64,000 bases of DNA from Pontibacillus sp. HMF3514. Lineage in GTDB: Bacteria > Bacillota > Bacilli > Bacillales > BH030062. Shown one piece after another: positions 1-7,237 of this stretch (positions are counted from its first letter, which is position 1; the number at the start of each line of letters is the position of its first letter). The stretch lies in the NCBI RefSeq assembly GCF_009858175.1, contig NZ_CP047393.1:2914001-2978000 (forward strand), written 5' to 3'. Both the position numbers and the translations under genes were made by a program. The notes beneath the pieces are model-generated. The model was given only the letters and a program-made list of their open reading frames with translations. It was not told where the DNA came from and did not search any database.

Positions 1-1329
1 AAAGCTCGGAATATCTACATGAAAATTCTCAGTATGTAATCCTGTAGATGCGATAGTTTCAGAGATTGTCCAATATACACTTGTAGCAAACACAGGACTT
101 GTAGACTGAACCATCATAGCTCCATTAGGCGACAAATGATTCCGAAGCAACGAGTAGAATTCTTTCGTGTAAAGCTTATTTAAGCTTTCATTATTGGGAT
201 CAGGCAAGTCAACAATAATGACATCATACCATTGATGTGATTCTTCCATAAACTCGAAGGCATCCTGGTGAACCACATGTACGATATCCCGCTTCAAAGC
301 CCCTTCATTCAGATTCAAGAGGTGTACATTTTGATTAGCTAACTCAACAACACGAGGATCTAGATCTACCAAGGTTATTTTATCTAAGCCCTTATATTTC
401 ATTAGTTCTCTTGCAGCCAGACCATCTCCTCCGCCAAGTATAAGAATGTTTTTGGGGTTTTCTGCTTGAGCCATCGGAAGGTGTACAAGAGGCTCATGAT
501 ACCGATATTCATCAGAAGAACTAAATTGAAGGGCACCATTTAGAAACATACGAACATCACTCTGATCCTTAGTAACAACGATTCTTTGATATGCAGTTTC
601 TTCCATGTGAATGATAGGGTCTTTATATAATTTTTGCTCAAATCGATATACGGTCTCTTCTCCAAAAAATGTTCCAGCTAATAAGATCAAGCCGATGATA
701 GATCCTATAATTACATACCCAACCATGTGACGGATTTCATTTCGGAATAACCACAACATCACAAGCGCTACACTTAAGTTGATCGCACCTACGACAAACG
801 CACTTTTAACCATACCCATTTCTGGTCTGAAATAAAAAACAAATAAAAGCCCACCAATTAAACCACCTGCATAATCCGAAAATAACACGCGGGCAGTACT
901 TTTATTTAATTCGACTCCGATTTCATTAGCCTTACGAATAAGTATAGGAAGTTCAATACCGGTGAGAGCTCCGATAATAAAGGTTATCAAGTATAAGAAC
1001 AATGCGTCTGAACCTGCTGGAGCAAATGCTGACATGGCAAACATGATAAAGCTCGATAATCCACCTAACAGAGCGACAGCAAACTCCACTTTAATAAAAG
1101 CGCTGATTAGATCCTTCATCACTTTTTCACTTAAGGAAGCTCCTACTCCCATCCCCGTTAAAAAGAGCGAGATCGTTAAGGTGTACTGCTTAACCCCATC
1201 CCCTAATATGTACGAGCCTAAGGCACCAAATAACACTTCAAAAATAATTCCACAGATCGAGACAATTCCTGATGCCCAATAAATCGTCTTACTTTTTCTT
1301 GTTGCAATATCACTCATTTCTCCGATCAC
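1..1329 (-). CDS. Membrane-fused spermidine synthase-like aminopropyltransferase (3' end outside window)
   Basis: About 440 residues are visible; the C-terminus runs off the left edge. The first ~210 residues carry six to seven hydrophobic segments, followed by a spermidine-synthase-type Rossmann methyltransferase fold with the SAM-binding motif ILGGGDGLAARE, then VDLDPRVVELA and VDLPDPN. This is the membrane-anchored version of the polyamine aminopropyltransferase family, which transfers aminopropyl groups from decarboxylated SAM; the actual acceptor is unknown. The start is ambiguous: GTG at 1329 has AAGGAG five bases upstream, while ATG at 1317 (MSDIATRK) has only a very close GGAG, and ATG at 1355 is also in frame. 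It is the last visible gene of the DUF4178-PspA-DUF4247-DUF350 cluster, all on the same strand, but separated from DUF350 by a small repeat and a hairpin. Family call is firm; substrate is not. Confidence 0.85.
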   Translation of the reverse strand, partial: MIGEMSDIATRKSKTIYWASGIVSICGIIFEVLFGALGSYILGDGVKQYTLTISLFLTGMGVGASLSEKVMKDLISAFIKVEFAVALLGGLSSFIMFAMSAFAPAGSDALFLYLITFIIGALTGIELPILIRKANEIGVELNKSTARVLFSDYAGGLIGGLLFVFYFRPEMGMVKSAFVVGAINLSVALVMLWLFRNEIRHMVGYVIIGSIIGLILLAGTFFGEETVYRFEQKLYKDPIIHMEETAYQRIVVTKDQSDVRMFLNGALQFSSSDEYRYHEPLVHLPMAQAENPKNILILGGGDGLAARELMKYKGLDKITLVDLDPRVVELANQNVHLLNLNEGALKRDIVHVVHQDAFEFMEESHQWYDVIIVDLPDPNNESLNKLYTKEFYSLLRNHLSPNGAMMVQSTSPVFATSVYWTISETIASTGLHTENFHVDIPSF

Positions 1330-1432
1330 TCCGACTCCTTGGAAAAATACACCCATCACTCTGCTACAGACAAGAGTGATTTTGTTCTGCTATATGAAAC
1401 GATAAAGTTGCTATCTTTATAAGAGCGTGGTC

Positions 1433-1503
1433 ACATCCAGCTCCAGCGCCCAACAACGAAGGGAATTCCCTTTGTTGCTTAACGTGCGCTTGCGATTTTG
1501 TTT
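1433..1503. repeat. Short copy of the CTCCAGCGC...GCGCTTGCG palindromic repeat
   Basis: Begins CCAGCTCCAGCGCC and ends GTGCGCTTGCG, with an inner hairpin CAACAACGAAGGG / CCCTTTGTTG around AATT. The same outer boundary sequences recur at 2740-2955, where the interior is much longer. It lies between the DUF350 gene and the aminopropyltransferase. Similar boundary sequences are, from memory, frequent in intergenic DNA of Bacillus-like genomes. Confidence 0.7.
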
Positions 1504-1510
1504 CCTATTG

Positions 1511-1546
1511 AAGAGCCCTTGAAGAGGATTCTTCAAGGGCTTTTTC
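1511..1546 (+). terminator. Terminator-like hairpin pointing against the flanking genes
   Basis: Stem AGCCCTTGAAG / CTTCAAGGGCT (1514-1524 with 1531-1541) followed by TTTTT on the plus strand. The genes on both sides run on the minus strand, where no T-run follows the stem, so it may act weakly there or belong to the adjoining repeat. Confidence 0.5.
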
Positions 1547-1559
1547 TAAGCTAAGCGGC

Positions 1560-1955
1560 TTATGTAATGGAAGCACCGATGACAAAGGCTAAGCCAATGG
1601 ATACGCCCAGGGTTACGATTCCTACAGCCACATTATTTTCATGAAGTTTTTCTTCAACTGAAAACTTGCGTGTTAATCCTTCAAAAACAAGGTAAGCAAC
1701 CATTTGCAACACAACACCTACAATTCCCCAGATAACTGTATCCAAAATTTGTGCGGAGTTATAAATCGCAAACGATAAAATAATACAAATCCCTATAATT
1801 TTACCTGTTACAGACAAAGCAATAGCTGTATTTCCTTTTCCTATTTCATCCCAATCTTTATACTGCCTTGTTAAGTTTTCAAAAATGAATAGTCCAATCA
1901 CAACCACCACAATTGCTACAACAAAATATAATAATGTTAATAAAAATGGTCCCAT
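1560..1955 (-). CDS. DUF350 (YjfL-like) membrane protein
   Basis: 131 residues with four predicted membrane helices arranged as two related halves: FENLTRQYKDWDEIGKGNTA in the first and FEGLTRKFSVEEKLHENNVA in the second, each a helix pair around a short charged loop. This internal duplication is typical of the DUF350 family, to which E. coli YjfL belongs. Function is unknown; in several bacteria the family is encoded beside PspA homologues and aminopropyltransferases, as here. It begins 12 bases after the stop of the DUF4247 lipoprotein gene and is almost certainly co-transcribed with it. The start ATG is preceded by a GGAGGG sequence. Confidence 0.85.
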   Translation of the reverse strand: MGPFLLTLLYFVVAIVVVVIGLFIFENLTRQYKDWDEIGKGNTAIALSVTGKIIGICIILSFAIYNSAQILDTVIWGIVGVVLQMVAYLVFEGLTRKFSVEEKLHENNVAVGIVTLGVSIGLAFVIGASIT

Positions 1956-1967
1956 GTTTTACCCTCC

Positions 1968-2618
1968 TTATTTTCCGGAACTAGGTCCGCCTCCACGTCC
2001 AGATGATCCTCGGAAACTCCCCGATGAATCAGAACGAAACTTTTTGCTAGAATATCCTCCATAACAATCTCCACTTAAGCAAGCTTTTCTTCTCTTTTTG
2101 CCCCAATCATCCACGTCTAACACTTCATCTAAAACCCATAGGGCAAACAATCCATCGAAGAAGTTTGGAGAATAATTATTTCGAACGAATTGATCACTTG
2201 CCATTTCGATTAACGTGACATCACTACTCTGTTCACTTTGTTTAAACGTGATAAAGGTATTGGCATAAATCAACACTTTTTTGCCATTGTTATAATCGCT
2301 CTCACGGTCTGGTTCGTATTTTTCTTTAACGATATTAGCGAGCTCTTGTACACCAAACCGCTGTGTTACATAGATACGGGCTTCTTGATTACTTTGATTT
2401 CCTTGAACTCGATCCAATAATGGAAATGTACTACTTACAAAATCCTGAGCACTTTGAAAGCTTCTATTTTCCATTCTATTCATTAAAGTCTGTTTGCTAG
2501 GCTCTTCAGGGAATGTATATGTATTTTGCATACCTCGATCTAACTCAGCAAATCCTTGGCTACAACTTGTTAAGAATAAAACAGATAAAATAGCAATAAT
2601 AACCCCTTTTGTTTTCAA
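1968..2618 (-). CDS. DUF4247-type lipoprotein
   Basis: 216 residues. The N-terminus is a lipoprotein signal peptide ending in the lipobox LTSC (Cys19 becomes the lipidated residue), so the mature protein should be tethered to the outer face of the membrane. The middle (about residues 55-165) is the conserved DUF4247-like body and the C-terminus is a low-complexity Gly/Ser/Arg tail (FRGSSGRGGGPSSGK). A strong AAGGAGG precedes the start. Part of the minus-strand stress cluster between PspA (upstream, with a repeat in between) and DUF350 (12 bases downstream). Molecular function unknown. Confidence 0.8.
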   Translation of the reverse strand: MKTKGVIIAILSVLFLTSCSQGFAELDRGMQNTYTFPEEPSKQTLMNRMENRSFQSAQDFVSSTFPLLDRVQGNQSNQEARIYVTQRFGVQELANIVKEKYEPDRESDYNNGKKVLIYANTFITFKQSEQSSDVTLIEMASDQFVRNNYSPNFFDGLFALWVLDEVLDVDDWGKKRRKACLSGDCYGGYSSKKFRSDSSGSFRGSSGRGGGPSSGK

Positions 2619-2739
2619 AGCTTCTTCCCCCTCCTTTCTTATTCATAACTTACACCATAAAGCATATGAAAGATTGGCCCACTTATTAGAAGCGGGCCAA
2701 CCTTATTTCACAATTACAGAAAGTACAGATGTTGCTCAT

Positions 2740-2955
2740 AGATGTCTAGCTCCAGCGCTCAGCAACGATGGGGCTTAGGCCCACACGACGTGGGTGAGAT
2801 CGACGTAGTCACAGGACGTGACGGGTTTAGTTGATCATTCTTTCCTCCGTACGATAAGTCAACATCGATTCGCCTAAGCACATCGTGTTTCCTTTATCTT
2901 TACTACGGACTCAGTCCAGTCCCATTGTTTCTAAACGATGCTTGCGCTTTTCTTA
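2740..2955. repeat. Long copy of the CTCCAGCGC...GCTTGCGC repeat with nested modules
   Basis: Starts GATGTCTAGCTCCAGCGCTC and ends GATGCTTGCGCTTTTC. Outer arms pair (AGCAACGATGGG with CCCATTGTTTCT), then GCTTAGGC pairs with GCCTAAGC near 2873, enclosing a module with CCCACACGACGTGGG and a related ACA...GTG hairpin plus TTAGTTGATC. That inner module (about 2778-2845) recurs, diverged, at 18034-18111 inside composite element 2. It fills the gap between the PspA stop and the DUF4247 gene. Confidence 0.7.
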
Positions 2956-3624
2956 TTATTCTTTACCCATCTTTTTCTTTAATGCAGCTAACTCATCATC
3001 TACGCTATCTTTTTCTAGTTCAGCAAATTCATCATCAAGGGAACGGCTAGACTCAGAAAGATCTTCACTTGTTTCTGCTTCTGCTTCATATTTGAGCACT
3101 TTCTCTTCCATACGCTCAAAACCTTGTTTGGATTCATCACTATTAATACCAGACATTGAACGATTCATTTTTGTACGAGTTTTAGCTGATTCAGCACGAG
3201 CTTTTAGAGAATCTTTCTTTAATTTCATTTCCTGGTATTCTTTTTTCATTTCATCAAGCTTAGTACGTAAGCTTTGTGAATCGCTCTGTGCACGCTCATA
3301 AGATTCTTTCAAGGAATCCGCTTGTTCTTGCTGATTCTTCTTGTCTTGTAGAGCTCTTCTCGCAAGATCCTCATTACCAGCTTCAATGGCTTTTTCAGCC
3401 TGTTCTTGTCGTTTGTCTGCAAGCGATTGAGCGTCGTCATATTTACGCTTCAACATCTTCTCATTTGCAATTTGCTTAGCTACTGCACTTTCAGCCTCTC
3501 GAATATCACTTTCCATATCTCGCATAAATTGTTCTAGCATTTTAACAGGATCTTCAGCTTTATCTAGCATAGCATTTAATTCAGAATTCACAACAGTACT
3601 AACACGCTTGAAAAATTTAAACAT
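2956..3624 (-). CDS. pspA: PspA/IM30 (LiaH-like) phage-shock protein
   Basis: 222 residues, almost wholly charged coiled coil, beginning with the short amphipathic helix MFKFFKRVSTVVNSELNAML that PspA/Vipp1/LiaH proteins use to contact membranes, followed by DPVKMLEQFMRDMESDI, a family signature. Length matches the family (about 220-230). PspA proteins form ESCRT-III-like oligomers that stabilise damaged membrane. AAAGGAGG precedes the ATG. It lies second in the cluster after DUF4178 (52-base gap) and should be transcribed from the sigma-W-type promoter at 4228-4253; pspA (ydjF) of B. subtilis is also a sigma-W target. In this cluster type the homologue is often an additional PspA paralogue rather than the housekeeping one. 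Confidence 0.93.
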   Translation of the reverse strand: MFKFFKRVSTVVNSELNAMLDKAEDPVKMLEQFMRDMESDIREAESAVAKQIANEKMLKRKYDDAQSLADKRQEQAEKAIEAGNEDLARRALQDKKNQQEQADSLKESYERAQSDSQSLRTKLDEMKKEYQEMKLKKDSLKARAESAKTRTKMNRSMSGINSDESKQGFERMEEKVLKYEAEAETSEDLSESSRSLDDEFAELEKDSVDDELAALKKKMGKE

Positions 3625-3676
3625 TTCGTTTTCCTCCTTTTATAATTAAAAGAAATAACTTAGATTTTAGGGTTTC

Positions 3677-4189
3677 TTATGACCCAGCCAATATTTTAAT
3701 CTCGTATTCCTCAATAGAATGCCCTACACTTACCTCTGTTTCAGTCCCCCATGTTTCAACACTTAAATACTCTTCCTCATTTTCATCACAATAATCAGCG
3801 TAATGTGTGGTCTTCCCGTGAATGTTTTCACTTCGACCTTGCCCTAGTACTTGAGCTTTTCCTTCTTCATCAAGGTAAAATGTCTTCCCATCATATTCAA
3901 GCTTTTTAGGGAATGGTTCAGAAACAGGAAGTTTTACAGATTTGTATATACCAAGCTCCAATTCCTCATCCATCTCTGCAGAAAGCCAAATAGAGTTTCT
4001 GCCTTCTAGCAGTTGATAAGAGTACCACTCATATGAACCATCGCGATAAGTGATTTTTCCTACCACTTCATAATCCACTAAATCATACGTCACGATATCT
4101 CCCACTTCTATATTTAAGGGAGTACGTTCTTTTATCTGGGGTTGATTTCTGTCTTTATCTTTAGAAAACAGTCTTGAAAACAATCCCAT
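3677..4189 (-). CDS. DUF4178 protein, first gene of the psp cluster
   Basis: 170 residues. After a basic leader (MGLFSRLFSKDKDR) come beta-rich segments with the DUF4178 pattern: VGDIVTYDLVDYEVVGKITYRDGS..WYSYQLLEG, and a C-terminal half with ADYCDENEEEYLSVETWG. No signal peptide or membrane helix, so cytoplasmic. Function is not established; the family is known for neighbouring PspA, DUF350, DUF4247 and spermidine-synthase-like genes. GAGGTGA lies just upstream of the ATG. The 5' UTR from the predicted sigma-W promoter is about 30 bases. Confidence 0.82.
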   Translation of the reverse strand: MGLFSRLFSKDKDRNQPQIKERTPLNIEVGDIVTYDLVDYEVVGKITYRDGSYEWYSYQLLEGRNSIWLSAEMDEELELGIYKSVKLPVSEPFPKKLEYDGKTFYLDEEGKAQVLGQGRSENIHGKTTHYADYCDENEEEYLSVETWGTETEVSVGHSIEEYEIKILAGS

Positions 4190-4227
4190 TTCTTCACCTC
4201 ACTTCAGGATCCTATTCATTAGAGTAA

Positions 4228-4253
4228 TACGATTCATATTCCGAAATGTTTCA
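4228..4253 (-). promoter_or_regulatory. Sigma-W (ECF) promoter for the psp cluster
   Basis: On the minus strand: TGAAAC (4253-4248), exactly 16 bases, then CGTA (4231-4228). This is a perfect match to the B. subtilis sigma-W consensus TGAAAC-N16-CGTA, about 40 bases upstream of the DUF4178 start codon. It predicts induction of DUF4178-PspA-DUF4247-DUF350 by cell-envelope stress. Confidence 0.8.
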
Positions 4254-4340
4254 TTTTTTATTATTTCTTTTAAATTAATAAGAAATCCTTTTAATTTAAA
4301 TAAACTTTTCATAAATAACGCTATCATCATACGAAAGAAT

Positions 4341-5007
4341 TTATTCAATTATATGGCAGTTATCTGGAATAACTGTTTTAGTGAGAGAGGCGGTTCCGTT
4401 GCTATTGTGGAGTGCGGTGGGCTTGGGAACGGGTTGCTTTCCCCGGACGAACGATCGAGCCTCCTCATACGCTACGCTTCTTGCGGGGTCTCGCTCGCCC
4501 GTTTTTCCGGAGGAGTCAACCCGTTCCCAAGCCCACCTTAGCCGAATGGTGATGAACGGAACCGCAACGATATGAGGAGGTAATGCTTACGGACATTTGA
4601 TCCGCTATTTCACCTTAAAATGGTTTTTCTAAAGAGCTTACGGACATTCATTCCGCTAATTGCTACAAATCACCTTATTAAAGAGCAATCTGTCACAAAT
4701 AAGGTACCATATGTCCGTAACGACTCTCGAAATGCCTTAAAAGTTCAAAATAACGGAACAGATGTCCGTAAGGTTTAGAACTCACACACTAGGGTCCGTT
4801 AACTTACATACCAGCAAAGGGGGGAAGGAAACGGCAAACTCCAGTGGTAGAAAGGGCAGATGAGACCCCACAGAGAACGGAGTGAACGAGGAGGCTCAGC
4901 TGGTCTTCCACAGGAGTATTGCCGTTTCACTGACCCCCTACCTCTCATAAAAGCAACGGACTGCTCTCAACTTATCTCGATTCCAAGTCTTCCAGATAAG
5001 GGGGCTT
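4341..5007 (+). repeat. Composite palindromic element, copy 1 (L-A-B-R, subfamily I)
   Basis: Left end TTATTCA...ATGGCAG, right end AGATAAGGGGGCT. Unit A (4391-4565) is bounded by CGGTTCCGTT / AACGGAACCG and has a long stem GTGGGCTTGGGAACGGG / CCCGTTCCCAAGCCCAC. Unit B (4793-4962) is bounded by GGTCCGTT / AACGGACT with stem GAAACGGCAA / TTGCCGTTTC. Both units contain an inner arm related to GAGACCCC...GAGGAGGCTC. The centre (4566-4792) carries four ACGGACAT-type inverted motifs. No convincing gene. It fills most of the 4190-5075 gap, between the psp promoter and the ald terminator. Confidence 0.9.
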
Positions 5008-5035
5008 ATATGGAAGAAGCAAATTAAATTAAATT

Positions 5036-5066
5036 AAAAAGACAGACTATAAAATTATAGCCTGTC
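5036..5066 (-). terminator. Terminator of ald
   Basis: Stem GACAGACTATAA / TTATAGCCTGTC (one mismatch) with a T-run on the minus strand (A-run at 5036-5040), ten bases after the ald stop. Confidence 0.85.
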
Positions 5067-5075
5067 CAAAATTAA

Positions 5076-6197
5076 TTAATCATTATTTAATAAAGAATGT
5101 GCATCACAATACTCAAGTCCATGAGCTTCTGCTACTGCTTCATATGTTACATAGCCATTTAATGTGTTTATCCCTTTTAATAATGCTTCATCATCCTGAC
5201 ACGCTTTCTTATACCCTTTTTTAGCAAGTTTAAGCGCATAAGGGACTGTCACGTTTGTAAGACCAATCGTAGATGTTCTTGGAACAGCACCAGGCATATT
5301 TGCTACAGCGTAGTGTAGAACTCCGTGTTTCTCATAAGTTGGATTGTCATGAGTTGTGATACGATCCGTTGTTTCGAAAATTCCACCCTGGTCTATCGCA
5401 ACGTCTACAATAACTGAGCCGTCCATCATTTCTTGAACCATTTCATCAGTAACTAGTTTTGGTGCTTTAGCTCCAGGAATTAGAACCGCCCCTATAACTA
5501 AGTCAGAATCTTTAAGTTCCTGTGCGATATTTAAAGGATTTGACATAATTGTATTAATTTTAGAACCAAAGATGTCATCTAATTCACGCATGCGCTCTGG
5601 GTTTAAGTCTACAATGGTTACGTCCGCTCCTAGACCCATAGCAATTTTGGCAGCGTTCGTTCCAACAACGCCTCCACCAATAACAGTGACCTTTCCGCGG
5701 CGTACACCTGGAATACCACCTAACAGGATTCCCATTCCGCCACGAGACTTCTCGAGGAACTGAGCTCCGATTTGAGATGCCATACGTCCTGCCACTTCAC
5801 TCATTGGTGTAAGCAACGGAAGTGTTCCTCTTGCTGTTTGGACTGTTTCGTATGCAATCCCTACTACTTTATTATCGATTAGTGCCTTTGTTAATGCTGG
5901 CTCTGCAGCTAAATGTAAGTAAGTAAATAGAATAAGACCTTCATGGAAATATTCATATTCTTCCGGTAATGGCTCTTTTACTTTCATAACCATTTCTTGA
6001 TTCCAAGCTTCATTAGCTGTATCAACAAGTATTGCTCCAGCTTCTGTATATTCTTCGTTCGTAAAACCTGATCCTTCTCCAGCATCTCTTTCTACGAATA
6101 CTTCATGCCCTGCATTCAATAGTGTCATTACGCCAGCAGGTGTCATAGCTACACGGTTTTCATTGTTTTTAATCTCTTTAGGTACCCCTATTCTCAT
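5076..6197 (-). CDS. ald: Alanine dehydrogenase
   Basis: 373 residues beginning [20 protein letters not shown], which aligns directly with the known Ald N-terminus; a longer in-frame start at 6218 lacks a proper ribosome site, whereas GGAGG lies nine bases before this ATG. The enzyme interconverts L-alanine and pyruvate with NAD+/NADH and ammonia, feeding alanine carbon into central metabolism and sporulation. Visible motifs: [10 protein letters not shown] with the active-site His, the Rossmann segment [20 protein letters not shown], and VAIDQGG with the catalytic Asp. Length is close to the usual ~375. It is monocistronic, with its own terminator; no adeR-type activator gene is visible nearby. 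Confidence 0.97.
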   Translation of the reverse strand: MRIGVPKEIKNNENRVAMTPAGVMTLLNAGHEVFVERDAGEGSGFTNEEYTEAGAILVDTANEAWNQEMVMKVKEPLPEEYEYFHEGLILFTYLHLAAEPALTKALIDNKVVGIAYETVQTARGTLPLLTPMSEVAGRMASQIGAQFLEKSRGGMGILLGGIPGVRRGKVTVIGGGVVGTNAAKIAMGLGADVTIVDLNPERMRELDDIFGSKINTIMSNPLNIAQELKDSDLVIGAVLIPGAKAPKLVTDEMVQEMMDGSVIVDVAIDQGGIFETTDRITTHDNPTYEKHGVLHYAVANMPGAVPRTSTIGLTNVTVPYALKLAKKGYKKACQDDEALLKGINTLNGYVTYEAVAEAHGLEYCDAHSLLNND

Positions 6198-6390
6198 AAT
6201 AACCAACCTCCACATCAATATCTCTAGACATTCAAGTTGCTATCCTTTCTAACTATATCACTCCATAGATCTATAAAGGAAGATCCAAAATAAAACTTTT
6301 CCCACTGTTCTTTTGTAAGCCCTTTCATTGTAACAAATCTCCCTTAAAAATTCATAGTGAAATTAGAAAACAAACAAGCCACCTGTTTCC

Positions 6391-7161
6391 TCAAGGTGTC
6401 TTATAACAATATTTATGAATGACATCCATGCCACCTGTTACTTCCATTACTGTACCTGTAACCATATCGGCATCATCTCCACATAAAAATAATATGGAAC
6501 GTGCGATGTCTCCCCCAGTACCTGAGCGCCCAATTGGAGTTTGCTCGTCTTTATGAGGTCGACTGTCCGCAATATCTGCTTCTTTCATGTCCCCAACAAT
6601 TTTACCCGGACAAATCATATTCGATGTGATTCCATATTCGGCTTCTTCATATGCAATCGTTTTTGTTAAGGAAACTAATCCTGTCTTAGCAGCTGCAAAG
6701 GCCGATCGATACATCCAACCTGGGGCACCATTAGCGCCTTGGAAACCATAATTAATAATTCTTCCAAACTTTTGTGCTCGCATTATAGGAACAACTAGCT
6801 TTAACAAATGAAATACGGCATCAAGGTTCCCATTTATCATACGATTCCACTCTTCTGTGGTATAATCCATGAGTTTTTTTCTTTCAAAAATATAAGGTCC
6901 AGCGTTATTAATTAAAACATCAATTCGACCAAACCGTTCCATAGCTTTATTGACTATATTCGGTAAGTCATCAACCAAGGTTACATCAGCTTGAACACAC
7001 TGAATGCGATCTGAATAAGAAGGGAGTTGCTGAAAGATTTCTTCTGCTTTTTGCTGATCCTGTCGGTACGTAACAGTTACAGAGTATCCTGCTTCAAGCA
7101 TTTCCTCCGTCACCTTACGTCCTAACCCTTTGGTTCCTGCTGTTATGATGGCATGTCTCAT
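6391..7161 (-). CDS. Short-chain dehydrogenase/reductase-like protein with degenerate active site
   Basis: 256 residues. Start chosen at MRHAIITAGTKGLG because AAAGGAGGT precedes it; a longer frame to 7251 would run into the divergent permease gene. The Rossmann motif is TAGTKGLG (variant of TGxxxGxG) and NNAG is intact at 85-88. The catalytic Tyr of YxxxK is Phe155 (FAAAK, Lys159 kept) and the catalytic Ser is replaced (NYGF at 137-140 where most members have NISS). It may bind NAD(P) without classical SDR catalysis, or use Tyr151/Tyr138. Resembles the YtkK-type proteins found near ald in Bacillus. Divergent from the NCS1 permease. Confidence 0.85.
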   Translation of the reverse strand: MRHAIITAGTKGLGRKVTEEMLEAGYSVTVTYRQDQQKAEEIFQQLPSYSDRIQCVQADVTLVDDLPNIVNKAMERFGRIDVLINNAGPYIFERKKLMDYTTEEWNRMINGNLDAVFHLLKLVVPIMRAQKFGRIINYGFQGANGAPGWMYRSAFAAAKTGLVSLTKTIAYEEAEYGITSNMICPGKIVGDMKEADIADSRPHKDEQTPIGRSGTGGDIARSILFLCGDDADMVTGTVMEVTGGMDVIHKYCYKTP

Positions 7162-7237
7162 GCAACGACCTCCTTTGTCATTTACAATACGCTTTGTCTT
7201 TATGTACAATATGTTTTGCTGAGAGGATGTGAAATAA

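Noticed and set aside
2885-3301. 138-residue frame opposite pspA
   Set aside because: Complement of a coiled-coil gene with biased codons; no ribosome site, low-complexity Ser/Phe composition.
4353-4575. Open frames in both registers across unit A of composite copy 1 (and equivalents at 18420-18663, 21914-22111, 32100-32427, 47006-47324, 55770-56043, 63273-63832)
   Set aside because: They run through palindrome stems, lack ribosome sites, differ in frame and length between copies, and are open simply because the repeat is GC-rich with few stop codons.
4580-4782. CRISPR-like array formed by the repeated ACGGACAT motifs
   Set aside because: Motifs are in mixed orientation, unequally spaced and degenerate, with no cas genes; they are parts of the composite element.
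4341-5007. Composite elements as a classical insertion sequence or MITE with target duplications
   Set aside because: No transposase, no clear terminal inverted repeats at the outer ends, and no convincing flanking target duplication could be seen by eye in any copy; mobility remains possible but not shown.
6380-6398. Terminator for the SDR-like gene (CACCT / AGGTG stem)
   Set aside because: Five-base stem with a long loop overlapping the stop codon and only an interrupted T-run; too weak to list.
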